Translations under genes and position numbers: made by a program
The notes under the pieces: generated by a model
The model's database searches: none
The model's input: the letters and a program-made list of their open reading frames with translations, nothing else
Told to the model about the DNA's origin: nothing
Origin: Bacillota bacterium
GTDB lineage: Bacteria; Bacillota; Clostridia; Acetivibrionales; DSM-2933
DNA length: 64,000 nt
Assembly: GCA_023430975.1 (NCBI GenBank)
Contig: JAEYYB010000036.1
Coordinates: 119,826-183,825, forward strand
Reading direction: 5' to 3'
Shown here: positions 42,174 through 49,673 of the stretch, piece after piece
Position numbering within the stretch: position 1 is the first letter of the stretch
How the letters are laid out: every line of letters starts with the position of its first letter

Positions 42174-42863
42174 ATGATGAATGATAATAAGACTGCACAT
42201 AATGCAGGGGAATATGACGGGAAAATTAGAGCTACTATTCCAAATTATGAGCGTTTTCACTCGGAGACCATAGACCTTGTTAAATCAATAAAGCCTCTGC
42301 CTGAAAAATGGCTAGATACGGGCTGTGGAACAGGTACATTTGTGGTTTCTGCTTTAGATGATTTTAAAAGTACAAGGTTTGTTCTTTCAGATCCATCAAA
42401 GGAAATGCTTGAAATTGCTAGGGAAAAGCTATCACATGAGGGAAATAACATGATTGAAATATTAGGTCCAGTGTCATCCCAGGATTTGAGGTTGCCTGAT
42501 GAGGGAATTGACGTAATAACAGCTATACAGGCTCATCATTATCTTGATCAGGATGGCAGAAGAGCAGCAGTAGAGAACTGTTTCAGGATGTTAAGGGCTG
42601 GAGGAATATTTATTACATATGAGAATATCAGTCCGTTTACTTCTTCAGGTATCAGGGTTGGTTTGGATAGGTGGAAGAGGTTTCAGATGGCTTTGGGGAA
42701 GGGTATGAAGGAAGCGGAGAAACATGTTAACAGGTTTGGACAGGATTATTACCCTATCACTATAGAAGAGCACCTTGGCTTGCTAAAGGAGGCAGGATTT
42801 TCGGTTGTTGAAATATTGTGGGTTTCCTATATGCAGGCAGGCTTCTATGCAATTAAGGAGTGA
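42174..42863 (+). CDS. Class I SAM-dependent methyltransferase
   Basis: This 229-aa Rossmann methyltransferase is soluble. Motif I is WLDTGCGTGTFV, the acidic loop after strand 2 is FVLSDPSKEML, and motif IV is VITAIQAHHYLD. The C-terminal part (FGQDYYPITIEEHLGLLKEAGF) is typical of small-molecule methyltransferases. The target cannot be inferred. The start at 42174 (followed by a second ATG) fits GGGAGGG upstream; the TTG at 42156 lies before that site. It lies 32 bases after the flavin-binding protein gene, likely in the same transcript. Confidence 0.88.
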   Translation: MMNDNKTAHNAGEYDGKIRATIPNYERFHSETIDLVKSIKPLPEKWLDTGCGTGTFVVSALDDFKSTRFVLSDPSKEMLEIAREKLSHEGNNMIEILGPVSSQDLRLPDEGIDVITAIQAHHYLDQDGRRAAVENCFRMLRAGGIFITYENISPFTSSGIRVGLDRWKRFQMALGKGMKEAEKHVNRFGQDYYPITIEEHLGLLKEAGFSVVEILWVSYMQAGFYAIKE

Positions 42864-42956
42864 GTTATGGGGCAAAGTGGTATTTAGTGGATTTATTTAC
42901 AACATTTTATGAATTATAAGATATTTTATATTTTAGGAAACAAGGAGGAACATTTT

Positions 42957-43259
42957 ATGATTAAGCATATTGTTATGTGGCGTTTGAAAGAAACAGCCCA
43001 TGGGAATTCTAAAAAGGAAAATGCAATTAAAATAAAAAACATGCTTGAAGCCTTACGTGGCAAAATACCTGGAATGATAAATATTGAGGTGGGCATAGAT
43101 TTTTCCTTTACTGATAGCAGCTCAGATGTGGTTTTATATTCTGAATTTGCTACTCGGGATGATCTGGAAAACTATCAGGTACATCCGGAGCACAAGGCGG
43201 TTATGCCGTTTATTCTTGAGGCTAGGATTGAGAGAAGAGTAGTGGATTATGAAATATAA
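42957..43259 (+). CDS. Dabb-family (stress-responsive A/B barrel) protein
   Basis: This is a 100-aa dimeric alpha-beta barrel protein of the Dabb family. It starts with the characteristic MIKHIVMWRLKE. Then come IPGMINIEVGIDF, VVLYSEFATRDDLENYQVHPEHK and the terminal RRVVDYEI. Members occur in stress responses and in polyketide or aromatic metabolism as small enzymes; this one cannot be placed further. The start at 42957 is set by AAGGAGGAAC; the longer frame begins without a ribosome site. It may be co-transcribed with the methyltransferase. Confidence 0.9.
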   Translation: MIKHIVMWRLKETAHGNSKKENAIKIKNMLEALRGKIPGMINIEVGIDFSFTDSSSDVVLYSEFATRDDLENYQVHPEHKAVMPFILEARIERRVVDYEI

Positions 43260-43338
43260 TTCGGTATTATTAAATATGACATCCTTGTGTCATGTTTGGT
43301 GTGGTATCATCTGTATATAAGTTAAGTATGGAGGTTGG

Positions 43339-43728
43339 GTGATTTTTTTGGATAAGCTATCCAGTACCAATTCATACCAGAGAAGTTTAGGCATCATGTT
43401 GATGGCTGAAAATGCAAGATGGGATGATGCTGGAAGGCTTGATAAAGATATTGACCTGTATCTTTCATTTTGTGATGATGAAAAACCTATAACTGTACGT
43501 CAATGTGTCCAGAGTCTTTCCAAGATTGTACCATGGAAAAAGAAGCTTTGCCGAAGGGTTGCAGACAAGCTTATGGCGATAGATATTTCACAACGCAAGG
43601 AGACGCAGAGAAAAATCCTTCTTATGGACATTATTAACGTGCTTGTAGAGATTAACAAACACGATAAAAGTGATCAGATAGATATTTATATCAGCAATGC
43701 AATGATAGGCGGGATTTTGGATAAATAA
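43339..43728 (+). CDS. HEAT-like helical protein, commonly annotated as SufBD-like
   Basis: This 129-aa all-helical protein resembles a group of short clostridial proteins labelled SufBD in databases. It shares LSSTNSYQRSLGIMLMAENARWD, the DEKPITVRQCVQSL segment and a final helix pair. The label is misleading: there is no resemblance to the SufB/SufD beta-helix, and the fold looks like HEAT repeats. Start is GTG at 43339 after GGAGG (a TTG at 43348 is possible). It precedes the TfoX-C protein by 64 bases, and the two may be co-expressed. Confidence 0.75.
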   Translation: MIFLDKLSSTNSYQRSLGIMLMAENARWDDAGRLDKDIDLYLSFCDDEKPITVRQCVQSLSKIVPWKKKLCRRVADKLMAIDISQRKETQRKILLMDIINVLVEINKHDKSDQIDIYISNAMIGGILDK

Positions 43729-43792
43729 GCAAAAAGCCAGGTGCTGAAGCTTTTAGCAGGAGAGTAAACAGATATATACAAGAGGTGTGATT

Positions 43793-44068
43793 ATGGAGAA
43801 AATTGAGAGATTAAGCCAGCTGCCTAATATAGGAAAAGAAATGGAAAAACGACTTGCTTCTATTGGAATCTACGATGTTGAAACTTTTATGAAAACCGGA
43901 AGCAAGGAAGCTTTTATTAAGCTTCACTTGCTTGAAGGGGATACCTGCTTTTCTTCCCTTTGCGGCCTTGAGGGTGCGATTCAAGGTATCAGGTGGCATC
44001 ATTTAAGTAGTGAAACAAAACAAGATCTAAAAAAGTTTTTTGACTCTTTCGAAAAGAGGAAAATTTAA
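43793..44068 (+). CDS. TfoX/Sxy C-terminal-domain protein
   Basis: This 91-aa protein consists solely of the helix-hairpin-helix-like TfoX C-terminal domain: LSQLPNIGKEMEKRLASIGIYDVETF, then KLHLLEGDTCFSSLCGLEGAIQGIRWHHL. In Gammaproteobacteria TfoX couples this domain to an N-terminal one and regulates competence. Short TfoX-C-only proteins are common in Firmicutes and have no assigned role. The start at 43793 follows AGAGGTG. No N-terminal TfoX gene lies nearby. Confidence 0.88.
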   Translation: MEKIERLSQLPNIGKEMEKRLASIGIYDVETFMKTGSKEAFIKLHLLEGDTCFSSLCGLEGAIQGIRWHHLSSETKQDLKKFFDSFEKRKI

Positions 44069-44116
44069 TTAAATGCATAAAAATGAATTAATATTTATTA
44101 TAAGAGATTAACTCGC

Positions 44117-44712
44117 TCATTCAAAGCTTTTGCAGTTATATTTTACTTCCTTTATGTCGGTAAATTTTATATAGCAATAATCTCCTTCGGGGAAATTCCA
44201 CACTGCTTCTCCATAACCGGGAAACTTAAGGCCGTTTATCTCTTTGTAACTTTTTATTGGTGTAGACCACTGAGCTTTTCTGCTGGGTGAGCCATCAAGG
44301 GGGGTAAAGAACCTGTCCTGACTAACGAAGTTTATCAGCTCACCCTTATCATTAAAGTATAGCAATGCTGATATTGTACAGCCTTCATTTTCAAAGATGG
44401 CCTTAACAGTCTTTGAGTCTATGGTTTCCCAGCTTATTCTGTTGTCTATCAATGCAGCAGGGGCAAAAAAGCACATATCATTAAAAAGTGTTGTGGTATC
44501 ACCTATTCTCATTTCCTCACCTTTAGAGTCTAGAACAGTAAAAATGCCTGCGGCTTTAATGTGCATTCTTGCTTCCTTACGACCTAAGATATTTTTGTAC
44601 CGGCTCAGGTAAGCGTTTAATATCCAATTCCATTAATACGCTATTATCTTGCTTTGAGGCACGATCTAAGGCTCTTTGTGCTTCTTTTTTATAGGTTCTG
44701 GCAAGGCCCTGG
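44117..44712 (-). pseudogene. DUF6544-type gene remnant (internal deletion and frameshift)
   Basis: The C-terminal 149 codons (44566 to 44117) start MHIKAAGIFTVLDSKGEE and contain FNDMCFFAPAALID and APIKSYKEINGLKFPGYGEAVW-like segments (here STPIKSYKEINGLKFPGYG). These are typical of the second half of DUF6544/DUF6920-type proteins. Just upstream, in another frame, sits a fragment ending IKRLPEPVQKYLRS before a stop at 44577-44579. LPEPVQKYLR is the usual start of the soluble region of the same family. About 55 residues between the two parts are missing. The 149-codon part lacks a good ribosome site and is probably not a functional gene. Confidence 0.75.
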
Positions 44713-44889
44713 GATTTGATTATTTGTCAATAGGATTTTGATTTGTATTTATGATGGCATAAAATGGTATTTTGTGTTAAGATAATGAGAGGGATTATTT
44801 ATAAAAATTAAAAGTGCTTGATTTAATTAATAAACTTAAATATACTGTAAGAGATGGTTACATACAGCTTGCAGCTTTTATATGCCGTG

Positions 44890-44918
44890 TTGATAAAGGG
44901 GAAATACATGTATATAGC
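44890..44918 (+). promoter_or_regulatory. Candidate promoter of serC
   Basis: TTGATA (44890-44895), a 17-base spacer and TATAGC (44913-44918) lie about 100 bases before the serC start. Nothing else is seen between 44713 and 45020. Confidence 0.4.
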
Positions 44919-45020
44919 TTTTGCTGCAATATAATTTAAAAGAGCGTAATTATATGAAAAGACAGATGGCTTCTCATGTAATTACTTAATTTTCAACATA
45001 AAACGAGAGGATGATTTGAT

Positions 45021-46139
45021 ATGAAACCTGCTGTTAAACCCCAAAATCCTAACTTTTCTTCCGGCCCTTGTTCCAAGTATCCGGGATTTACACTTGATAT
45101 CTTAAAGGGTGCACTTTTAGGCAGATCTCACAGATGCGGAATTGCTAAAGAGAGGCTGAATTATTCCCTTAAAAAGACGAAGGAAATACTTGGAATTCCA
45201 GATGATTATATAGTTGGTATGGTTCCAGGGTCAGATACTGGTGCTATAGAAATGGCAATGTGGAACCTTTTAGGTCCAAGGGGTGTTGATGTAGTTAATT
45301 TTGAATCCTTTGGTAAAACGTGGGCAAATGATGTTAAAAACCAACTCAAAATTGAGGATACACAATCGATTTCCGCAGATTATGGATACTTGCCGGATCT
45401 TTCAAAAGTTAATTTTGATCATGATGTTGTTATGACATGGAATGGGACAACAAGCGGGGTAAAAATACCAAATGGTGATTGGATTCCAGATGGCAGAAAA
45501 GGATTGACTATAGTTGACGCAACATCAGCTGTTTTTGCAATGGAAATTCCATGGAACAAAGTTGATGTTTTAACTTTCTCATGGCAAAAGGTTTTAGGCG
45601 GTGAAGGAGCTCATGGTATGTTAGTTATGTCGCCTCGTGCTGTAGAACGCATAGAGTCATACATGCCTCCATGGCCGATGCCTAAGGTCCTCCAATTGAG
45701 GAAGAAAGATAAGCTCATGATGGATATATTTGAAGGTTCTCCAATCAATACTCCATCTATGTTATGCGTCGAAGACTATATACAAGCATTGGAATGGGCA
45801 AATTCAATAGGCGGACTCAAAGGCTTGATCAAAAAAAGCAATGAAAACTTAAATGAAATAGAGAAGTTTGTTGAAACCCATGATTGGATTGATTTCCTTC
45901 CAGTAAGCAAGGATATTCGTTCCAACACATCGGTTTGCTTAAAAATAAAGCTTGATCAGGATCAGTTAAATGCTCTTGTTAAATTATTGGATAAAGAAGG
46001 TGCGGCTTACGATTGCAAGTCCTACAAGGATGCACCTGCAGGATTGCGTTTCTGGTGTGGTGCTACAGTAAATAAGGAAGATGTAGCCTGCATGCTTCAA
46101 TGGCTTGAATGGGCTTATGGCGAAGTAACAAAATCTTAA
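45021..46139 (+). CDS. serC: Phosphoserine aminotransferase
   Basis: This is a PLP enzyme that converts 3-phosphohydroxypyruvate and glutamate to phosphoserine and 2-oxoglutarate in serine biosynthesis. The 372-aa protein has the N-terminal NPNFSSGPCSKYPGF and the substrate-loop RSHRCG. The PLP-binding lysine K190 lies in LTFSWQKVLGGEGAHGM, with VMTWNGTTSGVKIP earlier. This pattern is the longer archaeal/alphaproteobacterial-type SerC rather than the E. coli type. The start follows GAGAGGATGA. It stands alone with its own terminator; serA and serB are not in the window. Confidence 0.92.
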   Translation: MKPAVKPQNPNFSSGPCSKYPGFTLDILKGALLGRSHRCGIAKERLNYSLKKTKEILGIPDDYIVGMVPGSDTGAIEMAMWNLLGPRGVDVVNFESFGKTWANDVKNQLKIEDTQSISADYGYLPDLSKVNFDHDVVMTWNGTTSGVKIPNGDWIPDGRKGLTIVDATSAVFAMEIPWNKVDVLTFSWQKVLGGEGAHGMLVMSPRAVERIESYMPPWPMPKVLQLRKKDKLMMDIFEGSPINTPSMLCVEDYIQALEWANSIGGLKGLIKKSNENLNEIEKFVETHDWIDFLPVSKDIRSNTSVCLKIKLDQDQLNALVKLLDKEGAAYDCKSYKDAPAGLRFWCGATVNKEDVACMLQWLEWAYGEVTKS

Positions 46140-46165
46140 AATAAAATATTTGATTAAAATATAAA

Positions 46166-46196
46166 AATAAACCACCTTTCGGGGTGGTTTATTTTT
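46166..46196 (+). terminator. Rho-independent terminator of serC
   Basis: AAACCACC-tttcg-GGGTGGTTT is followed by ATTTTTATAT, 26 bases after the stop codon. Confidence 0.88.
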
Positions 46197-46238
46197 ATAT
46201 TAGTAGTGTTAATGTAATAGATTTATCACTTTTAATAT
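46197..46238. repeat. Family C repeat, 42-nt copy
   Basis: ATATTAGTAGTG at the left end is roughly inverse to CACTTTTAATAT at the right. The inner block TAATGTAATAGATTTATCAC is shared exactly with 39443-39492. It lies directly between the serC terminator and the padR promoter. Confidence 0.65.
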
Positions 46239-46253
46239 GATAAAGAAAATAAT

Positions 46254-46305
46254 TTGACTTATATATCAGTGTGATATACAATGGAATATATCACACTGAT
46301 ATATA
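46254..46305 (+). promoter_or_regulatory. padR promoter overlapped by a perfect 19-bp inverted repeat
   Basis: TTGACT (46254-46259), a 17-base spacer and TACAAT (46277-46282) form the promoter. A perfect inverted repeat with 19-bp arms (46260-46278 and 46287-46305; core ATCAGTGTGAT) and an 8-base centre covers the spacer, the -10 box and the start region. This is the expected site for autorepression by the adjacent PadR protein. Confidence 0.8.
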
Positions 46306-46329
46306 ACCTTATTATTTGGAGGTGTACAT

Positions 46330-46878
46330 ATGGCGACAAAAAATAAAACCAGATATGCAATCCTTGGCGTTATAAGCATGAAGCCTTGCTCAGGGTATGA
46401 TATTAAAAAGTTTTGTGACAAGACAATTTCCCACTTCTGGAATGAGAACTTCGGACATATTTATCCGGTGTTAAGCCAGCTTGAAAAAGAAGATCTTATA
46501 ATTATGAGTAACAGTAGCGAAGGAAGCAAGAGAAAGATATATGAAATTACCGATAAAGGCAGAAAGGAATTCTGTGAGTGGCTGATGCAGCCATTTGAGC
46601 CCCAGCCGCCTCGTTCAGAGATGCTGTTGAAGCTGTCCTTCGGCAACTATATTCCTAAGGAAAATGTTATTGAGATGGTGAAAGAAGTTAAAAATATTCA
46701 CGAATCCAGGCTGAAGGAGTATAAGCAAATGGAGGATTCCTTTATAAATGATGAGAATGCAAAAAAACATCCTCAGTATGCGTACTGGCTGGCACCGCTG
46801 CGTTATGGAATTATTGCATCAGAGGCTGCACTTACGTGGTGTGAAGAGACTATAGTGAATATTATAAGGCATGACTAA
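46330..46878 (+). CDS. PadR-family transcriptional regulator
   Basis: This is a 182-aa dimeric winged-helix repressor. The N-terminal PadR domain (1-90) includes RYAILGVISMKPCSGYDIKKF, the recognition-helix segment FGHIYPVLSQLEKEDL and the wing RKIYEITDKG. The C-terminal helical dimerisation domain (about 95-180, PLRYGIIASEAALTWCEE) is of the Vir-type long form. It probably binds its own promoter palindrome. It also likely controls the glycosyltransferase, YjdF and TIGR04076 genes that follow, a typical drug-inducible PadR arrangement. Its last codons (ATA AGG CAT GAC TAA) are part of a family B repeat. Confidence 0.92.
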   Translation: MATKNKTRYAILGVISMKPCSGYDIKKFCDKTISHFWNENFGHIYPVLSQLEKEDLIIMSNSSEGSKRKIYEITDKGRKEFCEWLMQPFEPQPPRSEMLLKLSFGNYIPKENVIEMVKEVKNIHESRLKEYKQMEDSFINDENAKKHPQYAYWLAPLRYGIIASEAALTWCEETIVNIIRHD

Positions 46879-46984
46879 GTAATGCCTTATAAATAAATTC
46901 GTATTCTCAAGGACAAAATCCCGAAGATTTAACGGGGTTTTGGACGATGAGAATCGGATATTATTTCTTAGCCATTACTAAATC
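46864..46984 (+). repeat. Family B dispersed repeat, copy 2
   Basis: From TAAGGCATGACTAAG to CCATTACTAAATC this segment matches 14439-14553, with the same nested hairpin. It contains the padR stop codon and fills the padR-glycosyltransferase spacer. It therefore lies within the presumed polycistronic mRNA. Confidence 0.78.
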
Positions 46985-47003
46985 ACTAATTATGGAGGTC
47001 AAT

Positions 47004-48179
47004 ATGGCAAAAGTGCTTTTTATAAATGGAAATGTCCATGGTCATATAAATCCCACCCTGCCGGTGGTTAAAGAATTAGTAAACAATGGTGAGGAGGTTT
47101 GCTATTTTTCAACAGTTGAGTTTAAGCAGAAGGTTGAGGCTACAGGAGCTCACTTTGTAGATTATGGAAGCAGGATGTACGAGTTTTTTCAGAAATTTAA
47201 ACCCAGTGGAAATCACCCTTTTTATACATTGATAGAGTTTATGTTGGAAATGGATAGGATAGCTGTGCCTATTGTAATTGAAAAGACCAGTGGTGAAGTT
47301 TTTGACTACATAATACATGATTCAATGTTTGGAGGAGGAAGTGTATTATCAAAATTGCTGAATATTCCTGCAATTTGTTCCTGCACTTCCTTTGCAATGA
47401 ACAGGCTTCCGCTGCCGTCCCATATGCTTCAGCCAGGTTTCAATTCTCAATTGGATAACATATACACAAAACTGAAAGATACAGCTACTGACTGGGGTGT
47501 TGAACTTGACATAATGGATATCTTCTTCAAAAAGGAGAGTCTTAATATTGTTTATACATCAAAAATGTTTCAGCTCGAATCGGAAACCTTTGATGACAGC
47601 TTCAGGTTTGTTGGCCCATCTATGGCAGAAAGGGAAGAGAAGCTGGATTTCAGAATTGATGATTTGGGAAATAAGCCTCTTATTTACATATCCATGGGTA
47701 CAATAATTAATCAGTGTGTGGATTTTTATAAAATGGCTCTTGAAGCCTTTAAGAATGAAAACTGCATGGTAATTATGTCGGTAGGAAATAAAACTGATAT
47801 AGGTTTGTTAGGTGAGATACCGGATAACTTTATAGTAAGAAATCATGTACCTCAGTTGGAGGTTTTAAAAAGTGCTGATGTAATTATTTGTCATGGAGGA
47901 CTTAACAGTGTAAACGAGGCATTATATTATGGTGTGCCAGTCATATCAATACCGCAGGTTAATGATCAGTATATGGTCAGCAGGCAATTGGTAAAGCTTG
48001 GGGCTGGATTGGAACTCAAGATGGAAGAAATCACAGATGAGGTTTTGAGGAATTCAGTTAAGACTGTTCTGTCGGATACAAGCTACAAAGCAAGCAGTAC
48101 TGAGATAGGCAGATCATTCGTAGAGGCAGGAGGTTATAAGGCAGCAGCAAAACTTATAATGGATTTTATTAAGGTATGA
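47004..48179 (+). CDS. GT1-family (macrolide-type) glycosyltransferase
   Basis: This is a 391-aa GT-B glycosyltransferase of the MGT/UGT type, which transfers a sugar to small hydrophobic acceptors such as macrolides or flavonoids. The N-terminal acceptor domain starts KVLFINGNVHGHINPTLPVV, with the catalytic-type histidine in GHINP. The C-terminal donor domain has PLIYISMGT, FIVRNHVPQLEVL and CHGGLNSVNEALYYGVPVI, with the diagnostic HGG. The start at 47004 follows GGAGG. Placement behind padR suggests an inducible detoxification function. The stop codon lies in a TAAGGCAT-like repeat fragment (AAGGTATGATT). Confidence 0.9.
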   Translation: MAKVLFINGNVHGHINPTLPVVKELVNNGEEVCYFSTVEFKQKVEATGAHFVDYGSRMYEFFQKFKPSGNHPFYTLIEFMLEMDRIAVPIVIEKTSGEVFDYIIHDSMFGGGSVLSKLLNIPAICSCTSFAMNRLPLPSHMLQPGFNSQLDNIYTKLKDTATDWGVELDIMDIFFKKESLNIVYTSKMFQLESETFDDSFRFVGPSMAEREEKLDFRIDDLGNKPLIYISMGTIINQCVDFYKMALEAFKNENCMVIMSVGNKTDIGLLGEIPDNFIVRNHVPQLEVLKSADVIICHGGLNSVNEALYYGVPVISIPQVNDQYMVSRQLVKLGAGLELKMEEITDEVLRNSVKTVLSDTSYKASSTEIGRSFVEAGGYKAAAKLIMDFIKV

Positions 48180-48195
48180 TTAAAAAATTACTTAC
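48171..48195 (+). repeat. Family A repeat fragment over the glycosyltransferase stop codon
   Basis: AAGGTATGATTAAAAAATTA resembles the family A left end AAGGCATGATTGAAAAATTA. The TGA stop of the glycosyltransferase gene falls within it. Confidence 0.5.
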
Positions 48196-48209
48196 ATAAG
48201 CACTCTAAA

Positions 48210-48635
48210 ATGTTTTTGACTTTTTGGTTTGGCGTTTTTGAAAGAGTCGAGGATGGAATGCTTGAGACCTCCAGGGTTGTTTTTGGTGCAGAGCCAAAGG
48301 ACTACGAGGTTTATTTCTATTTGCTTAAAAACTACTCAAAACTGGCTTTTAGCAGGCCTATTGAGGCTGATTGCAGAGATGAAAAGAAGATCAATCCCAA
48401 AAGGCTTCATCGCATTGTTAAGAAGGAAATGGCAAAGACCGGTGTGGGTACAAAGGCCCAACAGGCGATGAAATTGGAACATGAACTTAAAAAAGTGGAA
48501 AGAAAACAGATTTCTAAAGAAGAAAGGGAAGAAAGAAAACAGATTAAGTTTGAAATGAAACAGGAAAAAAACAAAGAGAAAAAAAGGGACATTAACCACT
48601 TTTGTCTAGATAAAGGAGCGGATTTAAATGGATAG
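48210..48635 (+). CDS. yjdF: YjdF-family protein with shortened N-terminus
   Basis: YjdF proteins are small basic proteins linked to tolerance of toxic planar azaaromatics and are often controlled by the yjdF riboswitch. This 141-aa product shows the family core: VFERVEDGMLETSRVVFGAE, KKINPKRLHRIVKKEM, GVGTKAQQAMKLEHELKK and a lysine-rich tail. The N-terminus (MFLTFWFGVFE) lacks about six residues found in family members between LT and FW. There is no recognisable ribosome site before the ATG; the upstream bases are repeat sequence. So it may be poorly translated or damaged. It sits between the glycosyltransferase and TIGR04076 genes. Confidence 0.8.
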   Translation: MFLTFWFGVFERVEDGMLETSRVVFGAEPKDYEVYFYLLKNYSKLAFSRPIEADCRDEKKINPKRLHRIVKKEMAKTGVGTKAQQAMKLEHELKKVERKQISKEEREERKQIKFEMKQEKNKEKKRDINHFCLDKGADLNG

Positions 48636-48963
48636 TCAAAGCTTGGATCTCAATTTGGACTTTGATCAAATTAAGGATCATAATGGGTATAAGGATATGT
48701 GGGAAAGACTGGGCAGGGTTGAAATACGTATGGTTGAAAAGTACGAAGAGTGCAAGCATTGTCTGGGTGATAGCTTTATTTATGAAAATCCCTATAAAAA
48801 GCCTGAAGGCGTTTGTACTGCACTTTTGCACGTGCTTGATCTGTATATCTGGAGGGTAACATTTGGATTCCCGTCATGGAACGGCGAGGACAGAAGGGTT
48901 TTTAAGCTGCACTGTCCAGACCCAAAGGGAACGGTTTGGGAAATGAAAAAGATTAAAGATTAA
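48628..48963 (+). CDS. TIGR04076-family protein
   Basis: This 111-aa soluble protein of unknown function shows the family pattern. KYEECKHCLGDSFIYENPYKKPEGVCTALLHVL is followed by a WRVTFGFPSW segment and the terminal CPDPKGTVWEM. The two Cys at the KHC and GVC positions and the final CPDP are conserved in the family, suggesting metal binding or redox chemistry. Its ATG overlaps the yjdF end by eight bases and has AAAGGAGCGG upstream. The PadR-GT-YjdF-TIGR04076 set thus reads as one transcription unit. Confidence 0.82.
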   Translation: MDSQSLDLNLDFDQIKDHNGYKDMWERLGRVEIRMVEKYEECKHCLGDSFIYENPYKKPEGVCTALLHVLDLYIWRVTFGFPSWNGEDRRVFKLHCPDPKGTVWEMKKIKD

Positions 48964-48983
48964 CAATTGGGATTGGAAATTGT

Positions 48984-49026
48984 GGGGTGTCGGGTTTAAG
49001 TAGTATTAATACCGACACCCTTAATT
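48984..49026 (+). terminator. Terminator after the TIGR04076 gene
   Basis: GGGTGTCGG and CCGACACCC form a 9-bp G/C-rich stem followed by TTAATTATT, about 20 bases after the stop. It closes the PadR-to-TIGR04076 unit. Confidence 0.78.
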
Positions 49027-49138
49027 ATTATTAAAATAAGTGTTAAAAATAATAACATTATATACGATAAACTATTGTAAACTTATTCAGAAATGGGAAA
49101 GTTATTTAAACTATCATGCCTATGAAAGGAGTATTTAA

Positions 49139-49636
49139 ATGGCACAAGTATTGGAAGAAGCTTTGGAAGTTGGTGAAGATACTCAGAAGGATAAGTATCT
49201 GACATTTGCACTTGGTAAGGAAGAGTATGGAATAGAAATAAGTTATGTAACTGAAATTATCGGATTGCAAGCAATTACAGAGGTGCCTGAGTTTTCAGGT
49301 TATTTAAAAGGGATTATCAATCTCAGGGGAAAGATTATCCCGGTCATTGATGTAAGACTCAGGTTTAATAAGGAGACAAAGGAGTATAATGACAGGACTT
49401 GCACAATAGTGATTGAAGTAAACAGTATTTCAGTAGGGCTAATAGTAGACAATGTAGCAGAGGTCTTGTCAATCACTGAAGAAAACATTGTTCCACCTCC
49501 AAGTGTATCAAATGAGCAAAATAAATATATAAAAGGTATAGGTAAAGTCGAAAGCAATGTAAAGCTTATACTGGATTGTGATATGCTATTGGGTGATTTT
49601 AAAATGCCGGAACTAAACAATGTTGAATCATTTTAG
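49139..49636 (+). CDS. cheW: Chemotaxis coupling protein CheW
   Basis: CheW couples methyl-accepting chemotaxis receptors to the kinase CheA. The 165-aa protein has the standard single CheW domain: KYLTFALGKEEYGIEISYVTEI, then EVPEFSGYLKGIINLRGKIIPVIDVR with the conserved NLRG turn, and VGLIVDNVAEVL. The start follows AAAGGAG. It leads a chemosensory run with a receptor and CheR. CheA, CheB and CheY are not in the window, so it must work with components encoded elsewhere. Confidence 0.95.
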   Translation: MAQVLEEALEVGEDTQKDKYLTFALGKEEYGIEISYVTEIIGLQAITEVPEFSGYLKGIINLRGKIIPVIDVRLRFNKETKEYNDRTCTIVIEVNSISVGLIVDNVAEVLSITEENIVPPPSVSNEQNKYIKGIGKVESNVKLILDCDMLLGDFKMPELNNVESF

Positions 49637-49673
49637 TTGATTAAAACACAAAAATTAAGGAGGAATAACAAAC

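Noticed and set aside
43339..43728. Iron-sulfur assembly protein SufB/SufD
   Set aside because: The database-style name does not fit: the protein is short and all-helical, with no Suf scaffold motifs or suf neighbours.
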